From NCBI RefSeq assembly GCF_000718135.1, contig NZ_JOEM01000013.1, positions 186,001 through 250,000 of the forward strand: a stretch of 64,000 bases of DNA. Direction: 5' to 3'. Positions 28,948 to 37,416 of the stretch are shown here, one piece after another. The translations under genes were made by a program, and so were the position numbers. Each line of letters starts with the position of its first letter. Position 1 is the stretch's first letter. Under the pieces are notes generated by a model. That model made no database searches. It had not been told where the DNA came from and saw only the letters and a list, made by a program, of their open reading frames with translations. This DNA is from Streptomyces cyaneofuscatus. GTDB lineage: Bacteria > Actinomycetota > Actinomycetes > Streptomycetales > Streptomycetaceae.

Positions 28948-29499
28948 ATGACCGGCATGAGCGGCAAGAGGACGACGGCGGCGACGGAGACCGACGGGCG
29001 ACAGGAGGACCCGCCGATCCCGCGCGGCTTCGGGCTGAACGGCAACATGTACGGCTCGCTGTCCCGGCAGTTCCCCTCCACGCCGCAGGGCGCGCAGGAG
29101 GCGCGGCACGCCGTGGTGCGGCAGTTGGGGCAGTGGGGGTTCGGGCCGATGACGGACGTGTCGTGCACGGTGGCGCTGGTGGTGGCGGAGCTGGCGGCCA
29201 ACGCGGTGCGCCACGGGGCGCTGCCGGGGCGGGAGTTCGCGGTGCGGGTGGACTACGAAGGGGCCGCGAGCCGGTTCCGTATCGAGGTCTCGGACGCCCG
29301 GCTCGGCCGGACGCCGCAGGAGCCGGTGCTGCCGCCGGGTGACCGGGAGTCGGGGCGTGGACTGTTCCTGGTGGAGTGCCTGGCGGCGCGGTGGGGGTGG
29401 GAGCCCCGGAACCCGATCGGGAAGACCGTGTGGGCGGAGGTGGCGGCCGGGCGGCCCCAGGAGGCTTCCGTACGACCCCAGGAGGCTTCGGCGGAATGA
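28948..29499 (+). CDS. ATP-binding anti-sigma-factor-like protein (HATPase_c)
   Basis: A 183-residue GHKL ATPase of the RsbW/SpoIIAB type. The N-box is ALVVAELAANAVRHGAL and the glycine box is GDRESGRGLFLVECLAARWG. In Streptomyces such proteins accompany WhiJ/DUF397 pairs and are thought to modulate development. It is divergent from the XRE gene across 137 bp. ATG 28948 and ATG 28957 are both possible starts. Confidence 0.85.
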   Translation: MTGMSGKRTTAATETDGRQEDPPIPRGFGLNGNMYGSLSRQFPSTPQGAQEARHAVVRQLGQWGFGPMTDVSCTVALVVAELAANAVRHGALPGREFAVRVDYEGAASRFRIEVSDARLGRTPQEPVLPPGDRESGRGLFLVECLAARWGWEPRNPIGKTVWAEVAAGRPQEASVRPQEASAE

Positions 29500-29544
29500 G
29501 GGCCCCCTTCTCATCCACTTGTTCGACCAGGTATCTTGCATCGC

Positions 29545-29919
29545 ATGGAACCAGGTGATTCGACCAAGCAGGCCCGGGCGGCCGCCCAGCTGCGCAAGGG
29601 CGTCCTGGAGTACTGCGTACTCGCTCTGATGCGCGACCGCCCCCGCTACGGCGTGGAGCTCCTCCAGGCGTTGGAGGAGTCCGGTGCCCTGGCCACCAGC
29701 CAGGGCACGGTCTACCCGCTGCTCTCCCGGCTCCGCCGGGACGACCTGGTCACCACCACCTGGCAGGAGTCGGCCTCCGGGCCGCCCCGCCGCTACTACG
29801 CGCTCACCGACAGCGGCCGGGCCGCGCTCGACGAGTTCACCCGTGTCTGGCCCGGCTTCCGCGACGCCGTCGACACCTTCCTGGCCACCCCGCACCCTTC
29901 CACCGGAGACCTCGCATGA
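29545..29919 (+). CDS. PadR family transcriptional regulator
   Basis: A 124-residue winged-helix repressor with the PadR core LRKGVLEYCVLALMRDRPRYGVELL, shown in part, and the wing GPPRRYYALTDSGRAALDEF. ATG 29545 follows TATCTTGCAT at about 29532-29541, a PadR-type half-site, so autoregulation is likely. The next gene overlaps by 4 bp (ATGA), a common PadR-HAAS pairing. Confidence 0.9.
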   Translation: MEPGDSTKQARAAAQLRKGVLEYCVLALMRDRPRYGVELLQALEESGALATSQGTVYPLLSRLRRDDLVTTTWQESASGPPRRYYALTDSGRAALDEFTRVWPGFRDAVDTFLATPHPSTGDLA

Positions 29920-30512
29920 AGACCTCTCAGGACCCCGTACGCGACTATCTCTCCGCCGTGGAGCGCGAGGCCTCCGCCCTTCCCGCCGACCGCCGTCAGG
30001 AACTCCTCGCCGACCTCTCCGAACACATCGAGGTGACGCGCGCCGAGCGCCCCGACGCCGTCATCGGCGAGATCCTCGCGGAGCTGGGCGACCCCCGGAC
30101 CATCGCGGCCACGGCGCTGGCCGAGTCGGGGAGCACCGCCGCCCCGGGCCCGGCCTGGGGCGGATCCGGCGCACCCGTCCGGCGCGGGAAGGTGCACCCC
30201 CTGGTTCCGCTCCTGATGCTGGCCCTCGCGCAGCTCTTCGGGATCGCCTTCCCCGACGACGGCGGTCCGCTGGTCGGCGGCCTGGTGCGCATCACCGGCG
30301 CGGTCCTTCTCTGCACCTCGGTGCACTGGACCGCAAGCCGGAAGGTCATCGGCTTCCTGCTCACCTTCGGCCTGCCGAGTGTCGCCATGACCGTCTGGAA
30401 CCTGTCCGAGGGCGGGCCGGAGGGTGGCGGCCCGGCCCTCGCGGCCAACCTGGCGGTGCTCGTCCTGGCGTCCGCGACGGCGGCGTGGCTCTGGCGGGTC
30501 CGCCGCGTCTGA
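29916..30512 (+). CDS. HAAS (DUF1700-type) signalling membrane protein
   Basis: A 198-residue protein with an N-terminal HAAS domain (VRDYLSAVEREASALPADRR then LLADLSEHIEV) and about four C-terminal membrane helices (LVPLLMLALAQLFGIAF, VGGLVRITGAVLLCTSV and others). HAAS proteins are often coupled to PadR regulators, as here by a 4-bp overlap. The signal is not known. Confidence 0.82.
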   Translation: MKTSQDPVRDYLSAVEREASALPADRRQELLADLSEHIEVTRAERPDAVIGEILAELGDPRTIAATALAESGSTAAPGPAWGGSGAPVRRGKVHPLVPLLMLALAQLFGIAFPDDGGPLVGGLVRITGAVLLCTSVHWTASRKVIGFLLTFGLPSVAMTVWNLSEGGPEGGGPALAANLAVLVLASATAAWLWRVRRV

Positions 30513-30534
30513 GGCGTCGCCGCCGGGCCGGCTT

Positions 30535-32169
30535 CTACCTCGGGTCGGGGGAATCGCCCGTCTCGGTGCTGCCCGTCTCGGTGCTGACCGCCTCGCTGAT
30601 GACCGGGAAGCGGCGTGGCGCGAGGACGACGAGGGCGAGCAGGGCCAGCGCGGCGGCTCCGGCCGCGCCGATGTAGACGTAGTCCACCGCCGCGTCCACC
30701 GCCCGCCGCAGGTGGTCCGTCGCCGCCGCCGAGAGCGCCCCCGGGTCCTCCAGCGTGCGGGCGACCGCGTCCAGGTCGTCGGGGAGTCCGGGGGCGGGCG
30801 CGTCGAGGAGGCGGGCGGCCAGCACGCTGTTGGCGACGGCCCCGAAGACGGCCGCGCCGATGCTCTGGCCGACCTGGCGGCAGAAGAGGACGGACGCCGT
30901 CGTCGTACCGCGCTCCGCCCACCCCACCGTCGACTGCACGCCCACGATCAGGGGCAGTTGGAAGAGGCCGAGGGCCGCGCCGAGCAGCAGCATGATCAGG
31001 GCGGGCTGCCAGGGCTCACCGGGGTAGGGGAGCAGCGGGAAGGCCAGCAGGATCAGCAGGGCGGCGCTCATGCCGATGATCGCGGTGAGCCGGAAGCCGA
31101 TGCGGTTGTAGACCCGGTCGGAGAGCGCCGCCGAGACCGGCCAGCTCAGGGTCATCACCGAGAGCACGAACCCGGCGGCGATCGGGCCGAGGCCGAGGAC
31201 CGACTGCGCGTACGTCGGGAGGAAGACGGTCGGCGCGACCATCAGCAGCCCCATCGCGCCCAGCGCCAGGTTGACCGAGGCGATGGTGCGGCGGCGCCAG
31301 ACCCAGCCCGGGATGATCGGTTCCGCCGCCCGTCGTTCGATGACGACGGTCAGGGCCGCCAGCGCCGCGCTCGCCGCGAACAGGCCGAGCGAGGGCGCCG
31401 AGAGCCAGGGCCAGGCGACCCCGCCCTGGACGAGCGCGGTGAGCAGCAGGGTGCCGGTCGCGAAGACGGCCAGGGCGCCCGCCCAGTCGATACGGGGACG
31501 GGTCTTCGGCCGGGGGCGTGCGGGCTCATGGAGGTGGCGGACGACCAGCCAGAGGGCGATCGCGCCGACCGGCAGGTTGATGAGGAAGATCCACCGCCAG
31601 TCGGCGTACCCGGCGAGCAGCCCGCCGACGACCGGTCCGGCGACCGCCGAAGTGGCCCAGACGGTGGACAACTTGGCCTGGATGCGCGGACGTTCCTTCA
31701 GGGGGTAGAGGTCGGCGGCGATGGTCTGGACGGTGCCCTGGAGGGCGCCGCCGCCGAGGCCTTGGATGACGCGGAAGGCGATCAGTGCGCCCATGTTCCA
31801 GGCGGCGGCGCAGAGCAGGGAGCCGACGAGGAAGAGGATGATCCCGGCGATCAGGACCGGCTTGCGGCCGAAGGTGTCGGAGAGCTTCCCGTACACCGGG
31901 AGCGTGACGGTGACGGCGAGCAGATAGCCGGAGAAGAGCCAGGAGAAGACGGTGAAACCGCCGAGGTCGCCGACGATCTGGGGTACGGCGGTGGAGACGA
32001 TGGTGCCGTCGATGGCGGCCAGCGCCATGCCGAGCATGAGGGCCGCGACGACGGGGCGACGGCCGCGGGGGGTGGTGAGGGCGGCGGCGGGAGGCGGCCC
32101 GGCCGTTCCGTGCGTACCGCGCTTACCGTCCGTGCCGCCCGTACCGTCCTTGGCTTCCGTGCCGCCCAC
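30535..32169 (-). CDS. MFS transporter, DHA2 (EmrB/QacA) family
   Basis: A 544-residue, 14-helix drug:proton antiporter-type exporter. Family motifs are ALAAIDGTIVSTAVPQIVGD (motif D1-type), LPVYGKLSDTFGRKPVLIAG (motif A) and STVWATSAVAGPVVGGLLAG (motif C). I chose the GTG at 32169 because GAAGGAAA lies 7 bp upstream; an ATG at 32214 is possible. It converges on the HAAS gene and has no adjacent dedicated regulator. The substrate cannot be told. Confidence 0.9.
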   Translation of the reverse strand: MGGTEAKDGTGGTDGKRGTHGTAGPPPAAALTTPRGRRPVVAALMLGMALAAIDGTIVSTAVPQIVGDLGGFTVFSWLFSGYLLAVTVTLPVYGKLSDTFGRKPVLIAGIILFLVGSLLCAAAWNMGALIAFRVIQGLGGGALQGTVQTIAADLYPLKERPRIQAKLSTVWATSAVAGPVVGGLLAGYADWRWIFLINLPVGAIALWLVVRHLHEPARPRPKTRPRIDWAGALAVFATGTLLLTALVQGGVAWPWLSAPSLGLFAASAALAALTVVIERRAAEPIIPGWVWRRRTIASVNLALGAMGLLMVAPTVFLPTYAQSVLGLGPIAAGFVLSVMTLSWPVSAALSDRVYNRIGFRLTAIIGMSAALLILLAFPLLPYPGEPWQPALIMLLLGAALGLFQLPLIVGVQSTVGWAERGTTTASVLFCRQVGQSIGAAVFGAVANSVLAARLLDAPAPGLPDDLDAVARTLEDPGALSAAATDHLRRAVDAAVDYVYIGAAGAAALALLALVVLAPRRFPVISEAVSTETGSTETGDSPDPR

Positions 32170-32323
32170 CGGGTTTCCTTCCCTATGCACGTATCTCCCG
32201 GGGCACTGTCTCATCCCGGGGGGCGGCGTGGGGGCGTTCGGGCGAGGTCGTACGCGCGGAAGAGGCTGGCGGCGGGGTCGGGCCCGCCGAAGCGGTGGGG
32301 TCGTGCCTGCCGAAGCTATGGGG

Positions 32324-32947
32324 TCAGAGGTGCTGCTCGGGCGGGAAGCCGGTCCAGCGCAGGTCGGCGGGGAGGTGGCGCATGTCGTTGATCAGGAGGA
32401 CGGAGGCCGGGCGGTCGGGCGGGTAACGGATGACGGTCAGGGCCGCGTTGGCGTGATTGAGGCCGAGCCAGCGCCACTCGGGGGCGTACAGGGCGTCCCG
32501 GACGAGCCAGGCGACCAGGAAGTTGTGGGAGACGACCAGTTCGTGCCGGTCCTCCTCGCCGTCGACCGGGCCGGTGAACCGCTCCAGCGCGCGGCGGGCC
32601 AGGGCGGGCCCGTGCTCCCGCTCCTCCTCCCCGGCTCCCGCGAGGAAGCGGAGGAAGAGGTCGGCGGATTCCGGCGGGAGTTCGTCCCGGTGCGGTACGT
32701 ACGGGACGTAGTCGCCGGCGAGTGGCGAGCGGTGCAGCGGTACGCTGTCCAGCTCGTCGCCGATCAGGCGCGCGGTCTCCTCCGCCCTCGGCAGCGGGCC
32801 GTGGTGGATCGCCGCGAAGGGGATGCCCTGGAGGCGGCGGCCGAGGAGGGTGGCCTGGCGGCGGCCGTTCTCCGTCAGTCCGCTTTCGTCCGGTGTCGCC
32901 TCGCCGTGCCGGACGAGGTGGAGGTAGCGGGTGGCTGTGGCGGTCAT
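32324..32947 (-). CDS. histidine phosphatase family protein
   Basis: A 207-residue phosphoglycerate-mutase-like phosphatase. The catalytic motif is LHLVRHGEATPDESGLTENG near residue 9, and the second His is in ELVVSHNFLVAWLVRDALY near residue 155. The start MTATATRYLHLVRHGEA at 32947 fits the family. The substrate is unknown. Confidence 0.88.
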   Translation of the reverse strand: MTATATRYLHLVRHGEATPDESGLTENGRRQATLLGRRLQGIPFAAIHHGPLPRAEETARLIGDELDSVPLHRSPLAGDYVPYVPHRDELPPESADLFLRFLAGAGEEEREHGPALARRALERFTGPVDGEEDRHELVVSHNFLVAWLVRDALYAPEWRWLGLNHANAALTVIRYPPDRPASVLLINDMRHLPADLRWTGFPPEQHL

Positions 32948-33347
32948 TCCCCACCCCTTCGGGCCGCTGGTGATCATGTCCTCGGTGGACGCCTCGCTTC
33001 CGGTCCTTGGTTCCCCGAGGGCGACCCTGACCCCGCCTCCCTCCGGAGGACGACTCCCCCTAGGGGGCACCCCCTCATAGTGGCCAGGGCCCCTTCCTCC
33101 CGGCGGAGGACGTGGAGAGCGAGGGCGTTTCCTTAACCTGTTCTTACGTCGCGCCTGGGGCCGGCAGCAGGGGGGAGGGTGGGGAAAACCCCACCTCAAG
33201 ACTGCGCTGGGCACCATCGCGTCGGACAGCTTGCTGAACCCAGACTTGGACCGTACGCAGCGACGTCCCGTCATCCATCGACATGACCCGGCCAACAACC
33301 GGATCGTCACCGACCGGCACGTCACCAACCGATATAGGAGATATACC
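32948..33347. other. 400-bp non-coding interval upstream of the ABC transporter
   Basis: I see no convincing gene here. It contains a C/G-run dyad near 33057-33078 and ends with an SD, AGGAG, at 33336-33340 within a GATATA-rich stretch 7 bp before the GTG start of the ATPase gene. It presumably holds promoters for the divergent phosphatase and transporter genes. Confidence 0.5.
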
Positions 33348-34136
33348 GTGACAACGGCTGTAACCATTCCCAGGCACGGGGGCACTGGAGGGCGTACGGC
33401 CGTCGCGGCGCGAGCGCGGCAGGTCGTCAAGGCCTATGGCAGCGGGGAGACCCGCGTCGTCGCGCTCGACCACGTCGACGTGGACATCGCCCGCGGGCAG
33501 TTCACGGCGATCATGGGCCCGTCCGGCTCCGGCAAGTCGACGCTGATGCACTGCCTGGCCGGGCTCGACACGGTGACGTCCGGAGAGATCTTCCTCGACG
33601 AGACCGAGATCACCAAGCTCAAGGACAAGAAGCTCACCCAGCTCCGGCGCGACCGGATCGGCTTCATCTTCCAGGCGTTCAACCTGCTCCCCACGCTCAA
33701 CGCGCTGGAGAACATCACGCTGCCGATGGACATCGCGGGCCGCAAGCCCGACGCCGCCTGGCTGCGCCAGGTCGTGGAGACCGTCGGGCTCGCCGAGCGC
33801 CTCAAGCACCGCCCCACCCAGCTCTCCGGCGGCCAGCAGCAGCGCGTCGCGGTCGCCCGGGCGCTCGCCGCCCAGCCGGAGATCATCTTCGGTGACGAGC
33901 CGACGGGCAACCTGGACTCCCGGGCCGGGGCCGAAGTCCTCTCCTTCCTCCGCAAGTCGGTCGACGAGCTGGGCCAGACCATCGTCATGGTCACCCACGA
34001 CCCCGTCGCCGCCTCCTACGCGGACCGGGTGCTCTACCTCGCCGACGGCTCCATCGTCGACGAGATGTACAACCCGACCGCGGACCAGGTCCTCGACCGC
34101 ATGAAGCACTTCGACGCACGTGGGCGGACGTCATGA
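33348..34136 (+). CDS. ABC transporter ATP-binding protein (MacB/LolD type)
   Basis: A 262-residue ATPase with Walker A GPSGSGKSTL, signature LSGGQQQRVAVARAL, Walker B IIFGDEPTGNLDS and the H-loop VTHD. The Q-loop context FIFQAFNLLPTLNALEN is typical of MacB/LolD mechanotransmission ABC systems. GTG 33348 has AGGAG 7 bp upstream. It overlaps the FtsX-type permease gene by 4 bp. Confidence 0.93.
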   Translation: MTTAVTIPRHGGTGGRTAVAARARQVVKAYGSGETRVVALDHVDVDIARGQFTAIMGPSGSGKSTLMHCLAGLDTVTSGEIFLDETEITKLKDKKLTQLRRDRIGFIFQAFNLLPTLNALENITLPMDIAGRKPDAAWLRQVVETVGLAERLKHRPTQLSGGQQQRVAVARALAAQPEIIFGDEPTGNLDSRAGAEVLSFLRKSVDELGQTIVMVTHDPVAASYADRVLYLADGSIVDEMYNPTADQVLDRMKHFDARGRTS

Positions 34137-36718
34137 CTGTCTGGAAGACCTCGATGCGCAACTTCTTCGCGCACAAGGGCCGGATGGCCCTCTCCGCGGT
34201 GGCGGTGCTGCTCTCCGTGGCGTTCGTCTGCGGCACCCTCGTGTTCACCGACACGATGAACACCACCTTCGACAAGCTCTTCGCCGTCTCCTCCCCGGAC
34301 GTCACGGTCAGCCCGAAGGACGCCGAGGAGAACGACGAGCAGCCCGACAACGGCAAGCCCGCCTCCCTGCCCGCCTCGCTCGTCCAGCAGGTCGAGAAGG
34401 CCGAGGGCGTGAAGAAGGCGGAGGGGGCCGCCTTCTCCATGGCGGTCACCGTCGTCGACAGCGAGAACAAGAACATGGGCTCCGAGACCGGCGCCCCCAC
34501 CATCGCGAGCAACTGGACCGACAACGACCTGCGTTCGATGGAGATCACCTCCGGACACGCACCCCGCGGCCCCACCGAGGTGATGGTCGACGGCGACACC
34601 GCGAAGAAGCACAAGCTCAAGATCGGCGACGAGCTGCGCACCATAGCCGCCACCGGTGACCTCAAGGCGAAGATCAGCGGCATCGCGTCCTTCACCGTCA
34701 CCAACCCGGGCGCGGCCGTCGTCTACCTCGACACCGCCACCGCCCAGAAGCACCTGCTGGGCGCCCCCGACGTCTTCACCCAAGTCCTCGTGACCGCCGA
34801 GAGCGGCGTCAGCGACACCCAGCTCAAGAAGAACGTGGCCGCCGCCCTCGACGGCTCCGCCGCGTACAAGCTGCAGACGCAGCAGGAGGCCGCCGACGCC
34901 AACAAGGACTCCATGGGCGCCTTCCTGGACGTCATGAAGTACGCGATGCTCGGCTTCGCCGGGATCGCTTTCCTCGTCGGCATCTTCCTCATCGTCAACA
35001 CCTTCTCGATGCTGGTCGCCCAGCGCACCCGCGAGATCGGCCTGATGCGGGCCATCGGCTCCAGCCGCAAGCAGGTCAACCGGTCGGTGCTGCTGGAGGC
35101 GGTCCTCCTCGGCATCGTCGGCTCCGTCCTCGGTGTCGCCGCCGGGATCGGACTCGCCGTCGGGCTGATGAAGCTGATGGGCGCCGTGGGCATGGAGCTG
35201 TCCACCAGAGACCTCACCGTCGCCTGGACGACCCCCGTGATCGGCCTCGTGCTCGGTGTCGTCGTCACCGTCCTCGCCGCGTACATCCCGGCCCGCCGGG
35301 CCGGCAAGGTCTCCCCGATGGCCGCCCTCCGCGACGCCGGGACCCCCGCCGACGGCAGGTCCGGCTGGGTCAGGGCCGGGATCGGCCTGGTCCTCACCGG
35401 GGCCGGCGGCGCCGCCCTCTGGGCGACGACGCAGGCCGACAAGGCCACCGAGGGCTCGGGGTTCCTCGCCGTCGGTGTGCTGCTGACCCTGATCGGCTTC
35501 ATCGTGATCGGCCCGCTGCTGGCCGGTGTCGTCGTCCGGGCCCTCAGCGTGGTCGTCCTGCGGCTCTTCGGCCCGGTCGGCCGGCTGGCCGAGCGCAACG
35601 CGCTGCGCAACCCCCGGCGTACGGGAGCGACCGGCGCGGCCCTGATGATCGGGCTCGCCCTGGTCGCCTGCCTCTCCGTCGTCGGGTCCTCCATGGTGGC
35701 CTCGGCCACCGAGGAGCTCGACAAGTCGGTCGGCGCGGACTTCATCGTCCAGGACAGCGGTGCGGGCCGTCCGATCGTGCCCCAGGCCGCCGAGGCCCTG
35801 CACGCCGTGCCCGGCCTGGAGCACCTGACGGACTACACGTACATCAAGGCGAAGATCACCGCGCCGAACGGCAAGACGGTCGACGAGGGCATCACCGCCA
35901 CCGACCCGACCTATCAGCAGGACGTCCGCCGCACCGCCCTCTCCGGCGACCTGGCGAAGGCGTACGGGAAGAACGCCATGTCGGTCGGCGAGGACTACGC
36001 CGAGAAGCACGGGGTCAAGGTCGGCGACACCCTCACCATCGCGCTCAAGACGGGGGAGAGCGCGAAGCTGAAGGTCGCCGCCATCACCTCCGACGACACC
36101 AACATCGACCGCGGCGCGATGTACACCAACATCACCACGGCGACCTCCTTCGTCGCCGCCGACCGGATGCCGCAGAACGTGGCGATGTTCGGCAAGGCCG
36201 AGGAGGGCAAGGAGAAGGAGGCGTACGCGGCCCTCAAGAGCGCGCTCGCCGAGTACCCGGTCTACAAGGTGCAGAACCAGGCCGACTTCAAGGAGGACCT
36301 GAAGAACCAGATCGGCCAACTGCTGAACATCGTCTACGGCCTGCTCGCCCTCGCGATCATCGTCGCGGTGCTCGGTGTGGTGAACACCCTCGCCCTCTCC
36401 GTGGTCGAACGGACCCGGGAGATCGGCCTGATGCGGGCCATCGGCCTCTCCCGCCGCCAGCTCCGCCGCATGATCCGCCTGGAATCCGTGGTCATCGCCC
36501 TCTTCGGCGCGCTGCTCGGACTGGGCCTGGGGATGGGCTGGGGAACGGCGGCGCAGAAGTTGCTGGCGCTGGAGGGCCTGGAGGTCCTGGAGATCCCGTG
36601 GCCGACGATCCTCACGGTCTTCGCCTGCTCGGCGCTGGTCGGACTGTTCGCCGCACTCGTCCCGGCCTTCCGGGCGGGCCGGATGAACGTCCTCAACGCC
36701 ATCGCGACGGACGGCTGA
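34133..36718 (+). CDS. FtsX-like ABC permease
   Basis: An 861-residue permease with two FtsX/MacB units. Each has an extracytoplasmic MacB_PCD-type domain and membrane helices (AMLGFAGIAFLVGIFLIVNT and NIVYGLLALAIIVAVLGVVNT), and each carries the family segment TREIGLMRAIGxSRxQ at residues about 300 and 760. There is an N-terminal membrane segment (LSAVAVLLSVAFVCGTLVFT). With the ATPase it probably moves peptides, lipids or antibiotics, or transmits force; the substrate is unknown. It ends 385 bp before the RiPP region and may or may not belong to it. Confidence 0.92.
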   Translation: MTVWKTSMRNFFAHKGRMALSAVAVLLSVAFVCGTLVFTDTMNTTFDKLFAVSSPDVTVSPKDAEENDEQPDNGKPASLPASLVQQVEKAEGVKKAEGAAFSMAVTVVDSENKNMGSETGAPTIASNWTDNDLRSMEITSGHAPRGPTEVMVDGDTAKKHKLKIGDELRTIAATGDLKAKISGIASFTVTNPGAAVVYLDTATAQKHLLGAPDVFTQVLVTAESGVSDTQLKKNVAAALDGSAAYKLQTQQEAADANKDSMGAFLDVMKYAMLGFAGIAFLVGIFLIVNTFSMLVAQRTREIGLMRAIGSSRKQVNRSVLLEAVLLGIVGSVLGVAAGIGLAVGLMKLMGAVGMELSTRDLTVAWTTPVIGLVLGVVVTVLAAYIPARRAGKVSPMAALRDAGTPADGRSGWVRAGIGLVLTGAGGAALWATTQADKATEGSGFLAVGVLLTLIGFIVIGPLLAGVVVRALSVVVLRLFGPVGRLAERNALRNPRRTGATGAALMIGLALVACLSVVGSSMVASATEELDKSVGADFIVQDSGAGRPIVPQAAEALHAVPGLEHLTDYTYIKAKITAPNGKTVDEGITATDPTYQQDVRRTALSGDLAKAYGKNAMSVGEDYAEKHGVKVGDTLTIALKTGESAKLKVAAITSDDTNIDRGAMYTNITTATSFVAADRMPQNVAMFGKAEEGKEKEAYAALKSALAEYPVYKVQNQADFKEDLKNQIGQLLNIVYGLLALAIIVAVLGVVNTLALSVVERTREIGLMRAIGLSRRQLRRMIRLESVVIALFGALLGLGLGMGWGTAAQKLLALEGLEVLEIPWPTILTVFACSALVGLFAALVPAFRAGRMNVLNAIATDG

Positions 36719-36727
36719 GGCCACCGC

Positions 36728-36795
36728 TGAACAGGCTCTTGAACGGCCCTCTGCCCAGGCCCCTCAACAGGCCCTTCAACAGGCCCTTCAACAGC
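36728..36795. repeat. 12-bp imperfect tandem repeat downstream of ftsX-like gene
   Basis: The unit CAACAGGCCCTT occurs perfectly at 36765-36776 and 36777-36788 and is followed by a partial copy. Degenerate copies (GAACAGGCTCTT at 36729) precede it. It begins 10 bp after the stop codon. Confidence 0.85.
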
Positions 36796-36824
36796 CGGAG
36801 TTCACCGTAGGATGACCGGCGGGT

Positions 36825-36852
36825 CCCGGGGCGTTCCTCCAAACGCCCCGGG
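36825..36852 (+). terminator. hairpin after ftsX-like gene
   Basis: Eleven-bp perfect arms CCCGGGGCGTT (36825-36835) and complement (36842-36852) with a 6-nt loop lie 107 bp after the permease stop. Confidence 0.7.
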
Positions 36853-36915
36853 GCCGAATCCGTTCTCCGCCCCTGCCCCACCCGTCTCCGCTCCCTGCCC
36901 CACCCGCTTCCCCGA

Positions 36916-36943
36916 CAGGGCCCGCCGGTCACGGCGGGCCCTG
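36916..36943. terminator. second hairpin before the RiPP region
   Basis: Twelve-bp perfect arms CAGGGCCCGCCG (36916-36927) and complement (36932-36943) with a 4-nt loop GTCA. A strong intrinsic structure that separates the ABC operon from the next genes. Confidence 0.7.
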
Positions 36944-36945
36944 AC

Positions 36946-36985
36946 AGCTTGTTGCACGGGCGGCCGCCGCCGTGTGCAGCAAGCT
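36946..36985. promoter_or_regulatory. long dyad upstream of secreted protein/SARP genes
   Basis: Arms AGCTTGTTGCAC (36946-36957) and GTGCAGCAAGCT (36974-36985) are complementary at 11 of 12 positions across a 16-nt GC-rich spacer. TGACAGC, the same heptamer found four times before the precursor gene, is at 36942-36948 on the edge of the left arm, and the near-match GCTGACA is at 36983-36989. It may be an operator for the cluster regulator. Confidence 0.4.
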
Positions 36986-37038
36986 GACACGACTGCACCT
37001 CTGCGTCCCCGTTCCGCGCTGGCATCGTCGTCCCTACC

Positions 37039-37081
37039 GGGACACCCCCGGCATGGACCCGGGACACCCCGGCATGGACCC
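37039..37081 (+). repeat. 21/22-bp tandem repeat in the leader of the secreted protein gene
   Basis: The unit GGGACACCCCGGCATGGACC plus C occurs at 37061-37081 and, with one extra C, at 37039-37060. No function is apparent. Confidence 0.8.
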
Positions 37082-37102
37082 CCACCGCCGAAAGGGGACA
37101 AC

Positions 37103-37399
37103 GTGTACAGGACTTCGCCCCACCCGAAGCCGCGCCGCTCACCCCGCACCGCTGCCGCCGCCCTCGCCACCGGTATCGCCCTCGCCGCCGTCACCCTGCT
37201 GGCCGGCCCCGCAGCGGCCGACGCCCCCCAGCGGACCGCCCCGGCCGCCCCGGCCACCCCCGCGACGCACACCGAGTCGGCCGGTGTTCCCGAGCACGTC
37301 ACCCGGCTGGTCTGTACGGAACTGGCGGGGGTCATCGGCCACCTGCCGCCGGAATCCGGCCCCGTCCGGGTGTGCAAGCTGGTCAACGGCTGGGACTAG
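37103..37399 (+). CDS. small secreted protein, unknown function
   Basis: A 98-residue protein with a signal peptide: basic start (KPRRSPRT), hydrophobic core (AAAALATGIALAAVTLLAG) and a likely cleavage after PAAADA. The mature part is about 58 residues, Ala/Pro/Thr-rich, ending with two Cys 21 residues apart (RLVCTELAG to VRVCKLVNGWD) that could form a disulfide. GTG 37103 has AAAGGGG upstream. It is 17 bp before the SARP gene, so the two are probably cotranscribed. I do not recognise a family. Confidence 0.7.
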   Translation: MYRTSPHPKPRRSPRTAAAALATGIALAAVTLLAGPAAADAPQRTAPAAPATPATHTESAGVPEHVTRLVCTELAGVIGHLPPESGPVRVCKLVNGWD

Positions 37400-37416
37400 G
37401 AGGTGTCCTGCCGACC

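Noticed and set aside
33348..36718. ABC/FtsX pair as the RiPP exporter
   Set aside because: Two terminator-like hairpins separate it from the cluster, and a dedicated ABC-2 exporter lies within the biosynthetic operon.
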